Assembly (NCBI GenBank): GCA_963691815.1 | Contig: OY829647.1 | Location: 14,567,360-14,631,359 of the forward strand | From: Echiichthys vipera | Taxonomy: Eukaryota; Chordata; Actinopteri; Perciformes; Trachinidae | Reading direction: 5' to 3' | Length of the DNA stretch: 64,000 bases | Shown: positions 45,701 through 57,015 of the stretch, in pieces | How the letters are laid out: every line of letters begins with the position of its first letter | Position numbering within the stretch: position 1 is the stretch's first letter | Translations under genes and position numbers: made by a program | The notes under the pieces: generated by a model | Told to the model about the DNA's origin: nothing | Seen by the model: only the letters and a program-made list of their open reading frames with translations | Databases searched by the model: none

Positions 45701-48700
45701 CTGGGCACCCGCTGTCGCTGTAATAGATGCCATGGGCCTTTTCTGCAAGGACAGTTATCTTGCTCCCTACCAAGTCAAGGAGAAATGACACTTTTATTGC
45801 CAATGGGACAACATGGAAGTAATCAGGAGATGAGGCAGGGACAGAAATGGCAAGTCATTCTTCTAAGGCCCGTTCAACGGTTTTAGTATAGTTTGGATAA
45901 ATTCTCCACTACAGCCCATTCAGTTCAATATTATTTTTCAATAATAATAATAATAATCATAATAATCCTCCACCAGCAATTTTGTCCTTTCCCAATGGGG
46001 ATCCTGTGAACATAAATCATTATACTCTCTTATTCTTCTCATGTTACACAACTACATTTATAATTTTACAGTCTCTGTATGCAGCTAAATAATGAATGAG
46101 TTAGAAATATGGGGGCAGCTCAGTGGAAGTTTGGCTGTAAGGAGGGTTTGAGGAGATTCTGGCTAAATGCCCAGCACTGAACATGCACAGACGGCAGGGG
46201 GGGAAGAAGGATGAGGGGGAAGAGAAGGGAGATTGAAAGAGGGGGTGGGGTAGACAAAGACTGATTGCTCAGTCAGTGCAAGGACACTATAACCATCGCT
46301 GGAGGAGAGGAGAGCAAAGCAGGTGCCAGATTTGACAACATTTGGCTTTTTCTCCAGTTATCAAGGGTTTTCATTGACCACTGAGACAGATACCGCCCTG
46401 ACCCCAGGGATTGCTTGAGGATGGGTGGGGGGTCTATGTTGTAGGGAGAGAGGGAAAAGGACTACTGTTAATGTAACTGCATGTATTTGAGAAAAAAGAA
46501 ACTGTCGTTTCTTACTTGCATGTAAGCTGTAAGAAACAAACATGAACTTGCAGCAGAAACAGCCCTACCACATTACTGAGTACATTCAGCACAGATCAAA
46601 AGTTTTAATGCCTTTTCTTTAAAATCTTATTCCCACCATACCCAAGCATGCATCCTATTACCAAGAGCTTATAGCTGAACGCAATCACCACATCTCATCA
46701 GCCTTTCACGAATGAGGCTATGGTAAAACCCAATGTTTCCTTCCCTCCTGTTGGGCCAATTGGCATTGATACTTCATGAGGGAGGAGGGTCTTTACGCTT
46801 TTTGCTACATGTTGTGTATGTGAGCCTTACCGTAGTCCCGTGTATACATTTTACCTCAATAGATCTACATGAAAGATTTACCTTCAGATATGCAGCTTTA
46901 AAAATTTTAATGTGCGTTCCTGTGTGACAGTTTAGGCAACAGTGACTGCTGTTGTCTGAGCAATATGAAAAACAATATGGCTGGGCTGGAATTACATAAG
47001 AAATGGGTGCAAAAGTACAAGGAAGAGGCTATGCAGCTGCTCTGTTGCAGGTAAATAATCTCATTATGTAGTTAGCCAAATCCTTTAACACCATTTAATT
47101 CTGTTGCATGTGTTGCTATGGATTGTTAGTGCTATAGTCCTCAGTGTCAGGACTAATGCAAGTCACTGCTTGAGCTGAGAGACGGTCTGTTGGGTTGGTG
47201 TTACTGCCAGAGAGCCAGCACAAACAAACATTGACTGAAAAACACACCACTACTAATGTTGCTACACAAAGGATTTGACAGGCCACCGACTTGGACATCA
47301 AATGCAAGTGGCATGAAACGCAACGCGCTTCATCCGTCACAAGGGCAGACACCTGCTGCTGTTCTCCTGTTGTCCTCTTTGTCTCAAGCAGAGAGTCGAG
47401 TGCATGATGTCACGTCCCGGGAACAAGCCAGGAAAAAGTCACATAGGGATGACGTGCTACTGTAATCAGACTCCAACACTTGAAATGCCTCATCTGATTA
47501 ATTCAGATGCTTCTCCATGTGCACACCCACACACAGTCGAGCATGAACATATGACACATTAAGAGCAACCACTCCATACCTGAACAATTATCACCCCATA
47601 GTCAACATGGTGCCACAGTATTAAATGCTACATGAAACCGATCATGGTCACTCCTGACAAATCCAACAAACGAAACTATCAAATCCTCCCGACAATGAAA
47701 CCATTGTCTCCTGCTGAAACGGCAGGATTTGATTAACTAATTTATCAAGCAAAAACTACAAAACTGTTCTCTGGTTCCAGCATATCCAATATGCAAAGGT
47801 TTATTTAATTGTAAACTGGATCTTAGAACTTGGGATGGGCAATTTATAAACTAACTAATATGTTGATTAATAGAAATTGAACTAAATTTAATAGAAGTAT
47901 TTTCTGGTTTCTTTAGTGTTCTATGACACTTTTAGAAGTCATCTAATCTTGGACTTTGGAAAACACTGATCAACATTTTGGTTTTCCATTTTCTGCCATT
48001 TACTCGACCAAATCAATGAATCATGAACATAACCGACAAATGAATCTACACTAAAAAAGGATTGTTAGTTGCAGCCCCAGTAAAAACTCTTTAATAACAA
48101 AAGCTTTCTAGTCGAAATGACAGTGAATGAAAGAGTCTACTATGAAAATCTACAACAGCCAAAATGATCATCTGAGAGCAGAAATTTGAACAAGTTTAGT
48201 CAAACTAGAGTCCTCTCCATCCAAACCACCAGCTCAGTGTGAGAGGATTATGATCAAGTCAAAAGCTCTCTGCCCTGGGGAGGTGGGCTAGTTTCTGCCA
48301 GGGGGTCTGTTTGGGACAAAGAGGTAGTTCTTCAGTATCGCTGCCTCTGTCAAGGCTTTCTGGCTCAGGTTATTTCTGCTAACATGACTCACACTCTTGA
48401 AGCGAAAGCTGACTCAATAACGGCCCAAAGATGACAATGGACATCGTTCTCCACTGCTCTTTCAGGGCATCAAGATAAACAAAGTCACTCTCTCATCCAG
48501 TTTGTAAGGGGGATTCAAAAAGTTCAGATCTCAGAGAGGGAGAAGTGTGAATGACGGGCAGAAACATAATGCAGAGCAGGGAGAGAGAGAAAAAAATAAA
48601 AGGGGGGGTGGGGGTGTAATTGTCAGTGAAATACTATGTAACTTTATTAAAATGTCTGTGTGCTCTATGGACACTGCACCATTGACTGATTATATTACTT

Positions 48701-49929
48701 TATCACCCCTGCTGCCTGTTTGTGATAGACATGCATACCTGGTGGTCTTTGAAACAGCGGTACCACTAGATTTTGTTGTGGTTGAAGTGCTGGGTTTTGG
48801 GGCACTGGATGCCGCTGCTCTGCTGGCAGAAGCTACAAAAAATAATTACGGAAGAACAGAAGGAAAATATTAGACGACAAAGAAATCAGAAGAAAACATG
48901 TTTAAGCATAGGTTGTCAAAGACAGCAGAGAAAAGTCTCATGAAATAATTGACATAAATAGGGCTGGACGACATTGCCAAAATTTTGTGTCCCGATTATG
49001 GTAATTTCATATCTGTTAATTCAATAAATAGATAGATTATATAAAATAACCACATGGAAAAGCATATTTTTGTATACTTGTGTGCATTTAAATTCAACAA
49101 ATGAAATAGTATGTTCACATTTTATGAAGAACTTTAGGGCAGAACATAAACTCAATCAGATTTTCTGAAAAATTTAAGTTAGTATGTGCTTATCAATTTT
49201 TAGATAATGTAATTGTGTATCACACAATATACGATTTTGTCGCGATACAATTTCATTGGAAGGCGATAAATGATCACATCGAACTATGGCCCAGCCCTCG
49301 ACATAGGTCTTATCCATTTCCATTCAGTTTTACTCATCTCATTCAGACTTACCGGGGGTTTTGGGTCTAGCTACATTAACAGTCTCAGCTACTGGTCTCT
49401 TCTTAGAAATGCCATTCACCGTTGATGGTTTGGTACCATTTGTTGCTGTGGCAGCAGCAACAGAGGTAGTCCTGGCCGGTCCAACAGGCTTCTTGTCAGG
49501 CACTCTCGATTGGTTCTTGACTGTGGAAGAAACTGCTGCTACACCCACCAGCCTTTTGGGTACGGCCCCCGCTGCTGATACTTTTGCTGTAGTCGCTGTT
49601 TTCTTGACTGTAGCGGCAGAGACATTGTTAAAGGATTTGACGTCATTCACCATGCGGTGTGAGGCAGTACCTGGCCGTGATCCGGAGGCCACTGCAGATT
49701 TGGCTGTGGGGTGTGTTTTAGTTGCGACAGCTTTTGGTTTGACTTTGAGGTCTGCTGCCGTGGTCTTGCCATTGGCTTTCTGAGTAGCCCCAGGTGCTGC
49801 ATCATTTGCAGCTTCCTCTGGTTGTGATGGGGCTTGCTCTGTTATGTTGTCCTGTGATGAGGAGGGCTCTGCTACTGCTGCAGCTTCAGTGGGCTCCGTG
49901 GTTTCCATGCTATCCCCATCCGGTTTCAT
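35626..49929 (-). CDS. PRR36 / KIAA1107 (APache)-like protein, five coding exons
   Basis: Spliced minus-strand product of 1,541 residues. Exons: 49929-49353 (coding part), 48832-48739, 41814-41594, 41396-38766, 36728-35626. All junctions are GT-AG, phases match, and total coding length is divisible by three. Residues 1-300 are Ala/Thr/Lys/Pro-rich and basic. About 300-450 is a Pro/Ser/Thr-rich region. About 697-755 is a run of Asp/Glu. NPFSDPW lies near 808-814, combining an EH-domain ligand (NPF) with an AP-2 alpha-ear ligand (DPW). FSLEELPEEAKEP is near 1084. PPYYSAICEKTDNSFAGF, then PHPHRRDHSTYPRTYCDIVK, spans the last junction (1160-1200). A charged coiled coil covers about 1228-1337, and the tail contains VDIVQQLINQTLLL. 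These fit the PRR36 and KIAA1107/BTBD8 C-terminal family; KIAA1107 is a synaptic AP-2-interacting endocytic protein. No BTB domain is present, which favours PRR36. Which paralogue it is stays uncertain. Confidence 0.65.
37631..37755 (-). CDS. Candidate alternative terminal exon with hydrophobic tail
   Basis: After a possible acceptor TAAG at 37757-37756, two bases complete a valine codon with the base carried from the 38766 donor. The frame then reads DLPNRQTFSSMDQLQHLKQQ, KKFDKLSSLK and SAILLILLLL before TAA. The 40 residues look designed: an amphipathic, basic helix then a short hydrophobic end, as in a weak tail anchor. Against it: the polypyrimidine tract is poor, the hydrophobic stretch is short, and no poly(A) signal is near. 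GTAAGT overlapping the acceptor is itself a good donor for a different 40-nt exon that would shift frame. Confidence 0.3.
38089..38096 (-). promoter_or_regulatory. Possible poly(A) signal for an intron-retaining PRR36-like isoform
   Basis: CTTTATTT on the plus strand is AAATAAAG on the transcript strand. If the 38766 donor is not used, translation ends three codons later (NV then TAG at 38755), and this is the first canonical signal, about 660 bases downstream. Confidence 0.3.
38766..41396 (-). CDS. PRR36-like large exon
   Basis: A single 2,631-bp exon, a multiple of three, entering and leaving in phase 1. The acceptor is CTCTTTGTACCAG and the donor TTTTGCAG|GTAATG. Encodes the Pro/Ser/Thr-rich middle, the acidic tract, the NPFSDPW motif at 39847-39867, and the first half of the C-terminal conserved module. 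The several long plus-strand frames opposite it are shadows. Confidence 0.85.
41594..41814 (-). CDS. PRR36-like exon with TSRP/HRP repeats
   Basis: Acceptor TTTCTTTTCCTCCAG, donor AGAAAG|GTAAGA. Encodes a Thr/Ala/Pro/Arg segment with a tandem 13-residue repeat, TSRPASTTSRPNT then TSRPASTTHRPTT (about 41795-41718), and ends QPPKTVAAKK. It is basic and disordered, like microtubule-binding linkers, but no specific motif is proven. Confidence 0.8.
42142..42230. repeat. 49-bp tandem duplication in intron
   Basis: CTTGAATTGGGGAAGAAT and GAGGAGAGGAGAACTGAGG recur with a 49-bp period (42142-42181 and 42191-42230) and very few differences. It is intronic to the PRR36-like gene. Confidence 0.85.
42231..48738 (-). 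other. PRR36-like intron, no further exon recognised
   Basis: About 6.9 kb of intron between the 48739 donor and the 41814 acceptor. It holds short A- and T-rich runs, an (AAT)n run near 45940, purine-rich stretches and small degenerate repeats. Plus-strand frames at 45075-45383 and 45650-45886 have no family features. I see no additional in-phase exon, but small exons could be missed. Confidence 0.5.
48739..48832 (-). CDS. PRR36-like small exon
   Basis: Acceptor ATTATTTTTTGTAG, donor ACCACCAG|GTATGC; 94 bp, entering in phase 1 and leaving in phase 2. Encodes SASRAAASSAPKPSTSTTTK and SSGTAVSKTT, continuing the Ala/Ser/Thr/Lys composition of its neighbours. Confidence 0.8.
48959..49299. mobile_element. 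hAT-type miniature element in intron, near the start-exon donor
   Basis: Starts TAGGGCTGGACGA and ends GGCCCAGCCCTC, an inverted pair. The flanking bases GACATAAA (48951-48958) and GACATAGG (49300-49307) look like a decayed 8-bp target duplication, six of eight matching. The right end lies only 53 bp from the PRR36-like start-exon boundary at 49353. Internal sequence is AT-rich with ACAATATACGATTTTGTCGCG. Confidence 0.7.
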
Positions 49930-50032
49930 TCCCTCCTCCTAAAAGGTGCGGATCCCGGCTTTGCTGCCTGCTTACAGAGTCCAGGGGCTCACACTCGTCT
50001 TGATTGGCCAGTTCCTCTCACACTTCAGTGCC
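49353..50032 (-). CDS. PRR36-like start exon (coding 49929-49353)
   Basis: On the minus strand an acceptor TTGTTGTTCTACAG ends at 50033. About 103 bases of 5' untranslated sequence then lead to the ATG at 49929, which begins MKPDGDSMETTEPTEAAAVA. The donor is CCCCG|GTAAGT. Because the exon begins with an acceptor, at least one untranslated exon and the promoter lie further right. Encodes 192 residues: an acidic N-terminus, then a basic Ala/Thr/Lys region (KPVGPARTTSVAAATATNG). Confidence 0.8.
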
Positions 50033-53000
50033 CTGTAGAACAACAACAAAAATATCATCACAAGGATAGCAATGAAATATTTTACTGCACGACTCTTAAG
50101 ATGCAGAATTTGACCATGTTGCATTAGTCATGAAGTCATATGATAAACATGTAACTGTCAGCCAAAGGAAATGCCTTTTATGGCAAGGGGCCTTCAAGGA
50201 ATTTGGGGGAGTCTGAAAAACAGGAAGTGAGCAGTGAGAGATGCCAACAAATCTGTTTTCTAAACCCGTCCGCCCATCAAACAGAGCTACCATGGTAATA
50301 ATACATCATAATGTGTGCAGCATTAAAATACACTTAGGAATCACTAAAATACCACAATAAAGGAACCATGGATTGTTTTAACTGCACATTGTTGGGGCAG
50401 AAATATATAAAAAAAAAACTGATGACTGTGCTCCAAATGGCTTCCAGCATCTTGAAAATTGAAAGGGAAAAGGCTGTGGTTTGGAGAGCTGAAAGCCATG
50501 AGAGGATTCATAATCTCCTGACATGACACACAGCCCACAGAAGACGGGGAGAGGGAGGAGGTGGAAAACAAGTACCAAATGGCCCAGTTGTCAGCTATTG
50601 TCTTTTCTCTGTTGAGCAGATGCAGATGGTAATCGTCATCCTAAGATCGCTTAACAGAGATTTGTGCGCTGGGAGATTTCTTAATTGACAGCATTAGGGG
50701 AAAAATATGAAATGAATTTTGCGTAGAAGAAGCTGTAGAGAGGTTGGAACAAAAGGGGCAAGATGTTAGAGAGTTCAAGACCTTTATATGACTCTACTCA
50801 AACACATCAGTCAAGTCTCCTCTTGCTCTGGTTGGACAGAGCTCTTCCCAGATCTGTTATAAGTTAATTTCCCCCTCTAATCATCCCCTCCACCCACATT
50901 CCCCATTCCTCTGCCCCTCTTACCAGAGTAGCTTCTCAACACCCCCACCCCCTCCCACTTACGCCTCTCGTTTTACCTAAAGCCACTTGTTCCTCCCCTC
51001 CTCCCGCTGCTAATAAATCCACTTCCAGTAAATTGTTACACATATGGTCACACATATAGAAGTGGTTCAAGAAATAAACTGTGCAAGAGATTGATTGCAG
51101 AGGAAATAAAAACAGATTGTGATGGATAGAAAAAGAGCAAAAGGCATACTAGAATATAAGGAAGTAATGGAACAAAACTAAAGCTTTAAAAAAAAAAGGG
51201 GGGGGGGGTAAAAGAGAGCAGGTTCTTGCTAGTGAGTTATAAGAATGAACGAACCGTGACAGCAATTCAGAAAGAGAGCAGACTCTGCCCTTTCAGTGCA
51301 AACTAATAAGAAAGCCAAGGAAGATTTATGATATGCAAGTTATTAAGCCAGATAACTAAAAACATCTTGGAAAAAGGATGAGGTCCAATGAGAACAGATG
51401 TCCACAGACATTATTTACTAAGTGCATTTATACATCCTCACAGGATATAATACAAAACAAACGGCTAAAGACATTGGCCTTTCCAAAAGACATTTTAGAA
51501 TTAAGTCTTCTGAAGGAACAGTGCTCATTGTTGTCCAACGGTCAGGAAAAATTTGTTTCCTCGCCAGTTACACATTAACCTCTGAGGTAATACAATGCTG
51601 TGGCTCCTTTGTCCCCGATCCAAAAATGTTGATACGTTGTGCACCATTTATGGGGTAAAAAGATCTCAGCAAATCTCAACTCTTTGGTATCAACATACTG
51701 GGGGTTAGCCAAGCAACAAAACTACATCAATCAGAAAATAAAATGCTTAAAACGGACCACTTGCTAATTTTGGAATAACTTGTTTGGCCAGTTTTGAGTT
51801 GCTGATAACCACTGAACACACCTTCCTGCAGACTCCATACAAACACCCACACCTGTGCATACAGCCCCTGAACCCCCCTAATCTCTTGTATAAAATATAC
51901 AAAAGCCCTACCCCTTTGGTTACAACCTGGACTCAATGCTGACCTTAAAACAGTTTTCCTCTTGCTGCCTTTATTGTTCTACTCTGGTCTCTGTGGTTAC
52001 AAAGCAGTAGTGTGCAATAGCCTCTATCATCAAAAACTCTTGATTGTCCCTTTTCTTTTGGGAAATATCAAGCCTTAAAAATGATTTTCATTTAGATCAT
52101 TTGCAGACACAAAACACACAAATCAAATCCATTGTCATCACCCCATTTATATGAATGGTAAGGTTTGGAGGCCATTAGCAAATTAAAAAATGAAGAGAAG
52201 TAATTAGTGAGGTGGCTTCTCACCCACCCTTCTTAACTTTGATCTTGTTTATGTAAAAAAATGTTTACATCTGGTAAAACTTGCTTGGTGAAAGGTGGTG
52301 GCGCTCCTTGTCCGAAGACAGACAGGAGAACAGGAAAGAGCAGTGAGACAGGGAATTTGACTGGCACTGCGACGTGCATGGCATAGTTTTGCCAGTCCAG
52401 CTACTAATGCCAGGGGCTTAGCAGACAGCAGAATGAATCACATTCCTCATGTGATGACCCCCTTCTGGGCACGTAAAGACATCATCTGTGACCAGCTGAC
52501 ACTATGTGACGCAGCACAGAGAGGAAGTGAATGGATCATTAAAATCCTCTCCACATTCACTCACAGATAAAAGGATGTTTTTATTAAATTAACAGCTAGA
52601 CTGCTCTGCAGGGCTGGTGCTTGTTTTCATATTCATCACACCACACTTGACACCAATACTATGGGACCCACGATTTTATGTTTGAATAGTGACTGCACAA
52701 CAACACCAGCAGCAGCACTCCTAAACTGGTCTGCCTGGTCAAGATGAACAGCCTCACGCATTTGGATGAAATACAAGAAAACCTCCATTGTCTGCCATTC
52801 TCTCTCTCTCAACATTTGCATAACAAATCCTAAATCACTGAAGATTTAAAACCATACTCAGGACGCAGCAGGTCTTCTTTATAGCTGGCAACACATGCCT
52901 AACATCACTATAAACTCAAAACCCTTGTGACAATAACAATGTGTTGCAAGTATTGTGATCATATAAAGGCTGGAACAAAAAAATGCAGTAATACGAATTT

Positions 53001-56000
53001 AGCTCAAGCAGGAGAAGAGCTTGTTTATAAAATGCAGCAATCACTTTGTAAGATTGTTAGAGGGAGTCTGTCTAGACAGAGAAAGGATCTCGTTGGTATT
53101 TACGTTCCACTTCTTCTAATAAAGAAATACGACCTTTTGTGTCATTAAATCTTACTCCTGACCTCTGTCTTGAGGCAGTTTAATTACATCGGTCGTACCC
53201 AATCTCAGTCTACTCGTCCAGACATTAAAAGTGGTGCCTGACAAAATGGGTCATTTTTAATACTGTGTCTAATACAAGCAGAGGGGGATTTAGCTGTGTT
53301 GAGAGCATGGCAGGGGTTTGGTATGCATTGTCCAGACTGCTGAAGGTGGTGGTGGATGGGGGGGGGGGGGGGGACTGTTACTGATTCTGGGGCGTAATGT
53401 CATCTGTAGTGTTACCCCAGCCTGCTGTCATAATGCAAATATATTGCAAATTAGGACCAACAGTCTGATTTTGTGTCTAAAAACAAGCCAGTGAAGGAAA
53501 ATTAGGAACACATTTCAGCCATTTCAAAGTCTGATTGATAAACAGCTTATTTTCAAACTATTATGATAATTTAATAATCCTTTAAGTCATGATTTTAAGC
53601 AAAAAATAATTATACCGTTCTTCAAGCTTCTGAAATATAATGTGTCTTTTCTTTGTCTTCAGTATACAGGAAAATGGCTACAACTAAATATAAAACAACT
53701 AAACAGCAGAGGTATATCCACGGCAGATAGTCTATACAATTCTGAACACATTTTCTTTTTTTTTAAAAAAACAATATTTCAGAATAATTCAAGTATTTAT
53801 AATTTGTTCTCCAATTTTGATCCCCAGTGTATACACACACACACTCAATGCTTGTGCACATGTGCAATTGTGCCATGCCAAAGCCCAACTATTGACCTAT
53901 TGATCTATTAATCTGAATGATTAATATATTTATTCAGGAAAAGACATTTGTCAGATGCCACTTGCCTGATGTTGAGTTTCAACTTCAAGATTCATGTCAA
54001 TGCTGCATCTGCTTAGATGATTAATGGAACTAAGTAAATGCCTAAAGCAGCGGTGAGATCAAGAGCAAATCTGATCCGACCCATCCACATTCCGGCTCTG
54101 CAGACTTCCTCAAGACTCCTCGGGGCTACAGAGTGACAGCTGGCTGTATGTGTGTACGAGTAAGGACTGAAGGGGCATAGGGAGTCAAATGAATGTGCGT
54201 GTGCAGTGTACATCAGATGGGACTGTGTGTGAAGAGAAAGCGAGAGAGAAATAAATGTGTAGGATTAAAGTGTGAATAATGAAAATTTAATTCGCACGAA
54301 TTTACATGCATGCAGACCCAAAAAAAAAGGAAGTAAAAACTGGAATTAAGCGGCCGGCCACTTCCTGCATTCTTTCAATTCTACAGGCACAGTTGATTCA
54401 TCTCTACATTCCTGCTAGAACCGCACCTTTAGACATTTAAGACAAAAGGAAAGCTGGCCTGGTGAGCCTGACCGTGGACCGTGGGAGTTCTGGGAGTGTT
54501 CAGCAGACAGTGTTTATAGCGTGAAGGATGACAGTGTTTATAAATTAGATATGAATCGGTTTATCTGCTTATTAACTTTCTTCTGGTGCTTGTTCGAGGA
54601 TTGCACACAGGAGTTAACACAGGCAGTTATTCAGTCCGAGTGGGACAAAAAACATATGTGAATGAAAAGGCTAAGAGGAAGAAGGTGGTTGGTTTATGCA
54701 GTGAAACGAAGAGGAAAACAATAGGTTTAATCGTGTTTGGAGGGGACTATTCCTTACTTTGGGCTGAACTTCAGAGCAACAGATTTACAGATGCAGTGAA
54801 AACTTCTCACTTGCCTTAATTTCTATCTTCTGCTACCACTCCAAAACCATTAAAATTTACAGAACCAGTCTTCAATGAACAACTTCAACTTGTTAAAAGT
54901 GGGACGGTAAATCGAAACGGAGCAGCAGGCCATTACATACACACAGCCTCCCATTTCTCTATCTAACCATACAAGGCAGTAGTACTGCTTCTGCTGCATC
55001 ACCACCAAGTGTTTAGTTCACGCACATACACACATCTCAAAGCATGCTAACCAGAAAGAGTGCATAATATACCTTACAGTTCTACAGAGCACATTGCTGA
55101 ATAGCTTGCCAAATCTCTGCACAGCACAAGCTCTCTCACTGTGACACATGAACACAAATATGATACATCATGAATCCTTGGAGGGAGATTTCACAAAAAA
55201 GGCCAAGAAAAGGGTTACAAGAGAGTTAAGATCAGGAGTAAATCATAGAAAGCGTTAGGAAGAATGCAGTGTGCTCCATGGCCAAACAATTACACGATAA
55301 TGTAGTTTTATATAAAACTGACTACCAACAACGGCAACCACACAAACATTGTCACATATTAACACAACGTGATATTGGAGCTTAGCCATCATAGCGGGCA
55401 TCTAGTTAGATTTAAAGAATTAGATTTGCTCTCTCATCATTCTCTGGCCCTATCACTTTGTTTGAAAACATTGTTGGTCACAGAATAACTGATTCATGAG
55501 GTAGAACCATACCGATATATAGTATAATCAGTACCAGGAAATGATAAGTTGAGGTTTAGACCTGGTTTGGTCTAAATGCATTTGCAAATGGTAATGTATC
55601 AGGCCTTCAAAGCACAGATAGTGAGCAACATAAGCCTATCTTTGTGCTTAAAGCTCACTCTGTTGCAGAGAAGATGGGCATTTCACACAAAGTGATCTAA
55701 CATAATCTGATCTTAAAACTGCTAAACATCAACACAATGAAGGATGATTTAGCTCGTCAGCTGTTATCAGTGTATGTGCAACACAGCCATCAGATTATTG
55801 ATGTTTGGCACAGTGTCCCACTGGCTGTACAGGACAAAGGCTTGTTCAAATGGAAATTCCTTGTATCAATGAAAATTCTCTGTCGTCCAGGTCATAGGCT
55901 ATATAGAAGTAATATGACAAAGGCTTATGAATATCATAAAGAGTTAAGAACTGTTGAAAAAGAGAGACTGTCCTTGGAAATAAACCACACACGTTTCAGC

Positions 56001-56840
56001 AGTCCAGAATATTTTACCTGACATTACTACAAGTGTTCTACCACAGATGACACATGGCCAAGGTGAGTAACTGGAGATGACTGTCAACATTTTTACAACA
56101 CCCATTAATCACTAGATGCATTCCTCAGCAGGCTGACAGGTGAGGAAACACACACAGAAAGCAAAACAACTCTATTACTTGTGGGGGGGGGGGGGGGGGG
56201 GGGGGTAAGGAGACATTGGTATTCTCTCAACAATATCTCTTTCAAACAAAACCACAGAATTGCATACCGTCTGTACATTCAATCCATTTAGTAGAAATCA
56301 CACAACAGCTCTTCTTAAATCAAGCTTAAATGTTGCTGGCTACTGGACAATAAAAGCTTCTGCAGGCCCTAGGTCCTCACACCGGATTTCCACCAGATCA
56401 GCACTGTGTCTGCGCCGTACTCCGCCGTCGGTCAATTCCCACCGGCTGCACCTGAGGTCCTTAGCAGTGCAGCTATGACAGATAGCTGCAGTCACGAGGA
56501 CCCATGAGATCTCTTAAATTCACATATGATGCACAATATACTGTAATAGGTTGCCGTTTCTATTAACAGAACCACAAAACCAACAGTTGTAGAAGGGAAA
56601 CACATGATCTCCCTTTTTGTGGAGATTATTGCGATTCTACTATGGAAAGTACAATATTTGTATTTCAGGTGGTGTGCTCGTGTAAAGTTAATACTTCATC
56701 CCCTCGCTGCAGGTAGGAGCTTTATACTGCCAAGTTAGAAAGAATGACAGTCAAGAGTCCCCTTCATGTCACCACTCTGAAATTTATGGTAAATGCATTG
56801 AAACTTCTCAGAATACGGGTGCACTACATATAGGGGCGGC
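50033..56840 (-). other. Probable 5' intron of the PRR36-like gene; no exon recognised
   Basis: No coding exon is visible. It contains poly-G runs at 51198-51208 and 53358-53373 (G on plus), a pyrimidine-rich stretch at 50860-51010, and a 23-base poly-G at 56183-56205. A CpG-rich patch at about 56385-56450 looks like a dispersed repeat, not a promoter. An untranslated first exon could lie anywhere here or beyond the window. Confidence 0.4.
56183..56205 (+). repeat. Poly-G run (23 bases)
   Basis: An uninterrupted run of about 23 guanines. It can form G-quadruplex structures and is prone to assembly and length errors. Confidence 0.9.
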
Positions 56841-56844
56841 TGGT

Positions 56845-57015
56845 TTGACTATGGAGAAGTGAATGACGGCAGTGGGCGTTCATAGTGTTGCCGAAGTACT
56901 TGACTTTCATTTTGCAAACTTTGCATATCGAATGAGTCATGTCCGGCTCCTTCTTCACCTGGAGGTTGTGAAATCCAAGTGCGCCAAAAGACTTGCCTTT
57001 ATTGACGGGCGGCCT
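56845..57015 (-). pseudogene. BED-type zinc finger relic of a hAT transposon
   Basis: The minus frame reads RPPVNKGKSFGALGFHNLQV, then KKEPDMTHSICKVCKMKVKY and FGNTMNAHCRHSLLH. The C-x2-C pair (ICKVCKMKV) followed by a GNT-x-N-x-H segment is the hallmark of BED fingers from ZBED-like hAT transposases and their domesticated relatives. There is no ATG and no continuing dimerisation or catalytic region, so it is a fragment. It is a relic inside what I take to be the PRR36-like 5' intron. Confidence 0.6.

Noticed and set aside
55737..56021. 94-codon plus frame starting MKDDLARQLL
   Set aside because: Looks protein-like at first, but has no recognisable domain, no splice or promoter context, and lies in what is probably an intron. 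A homology search would settle it.
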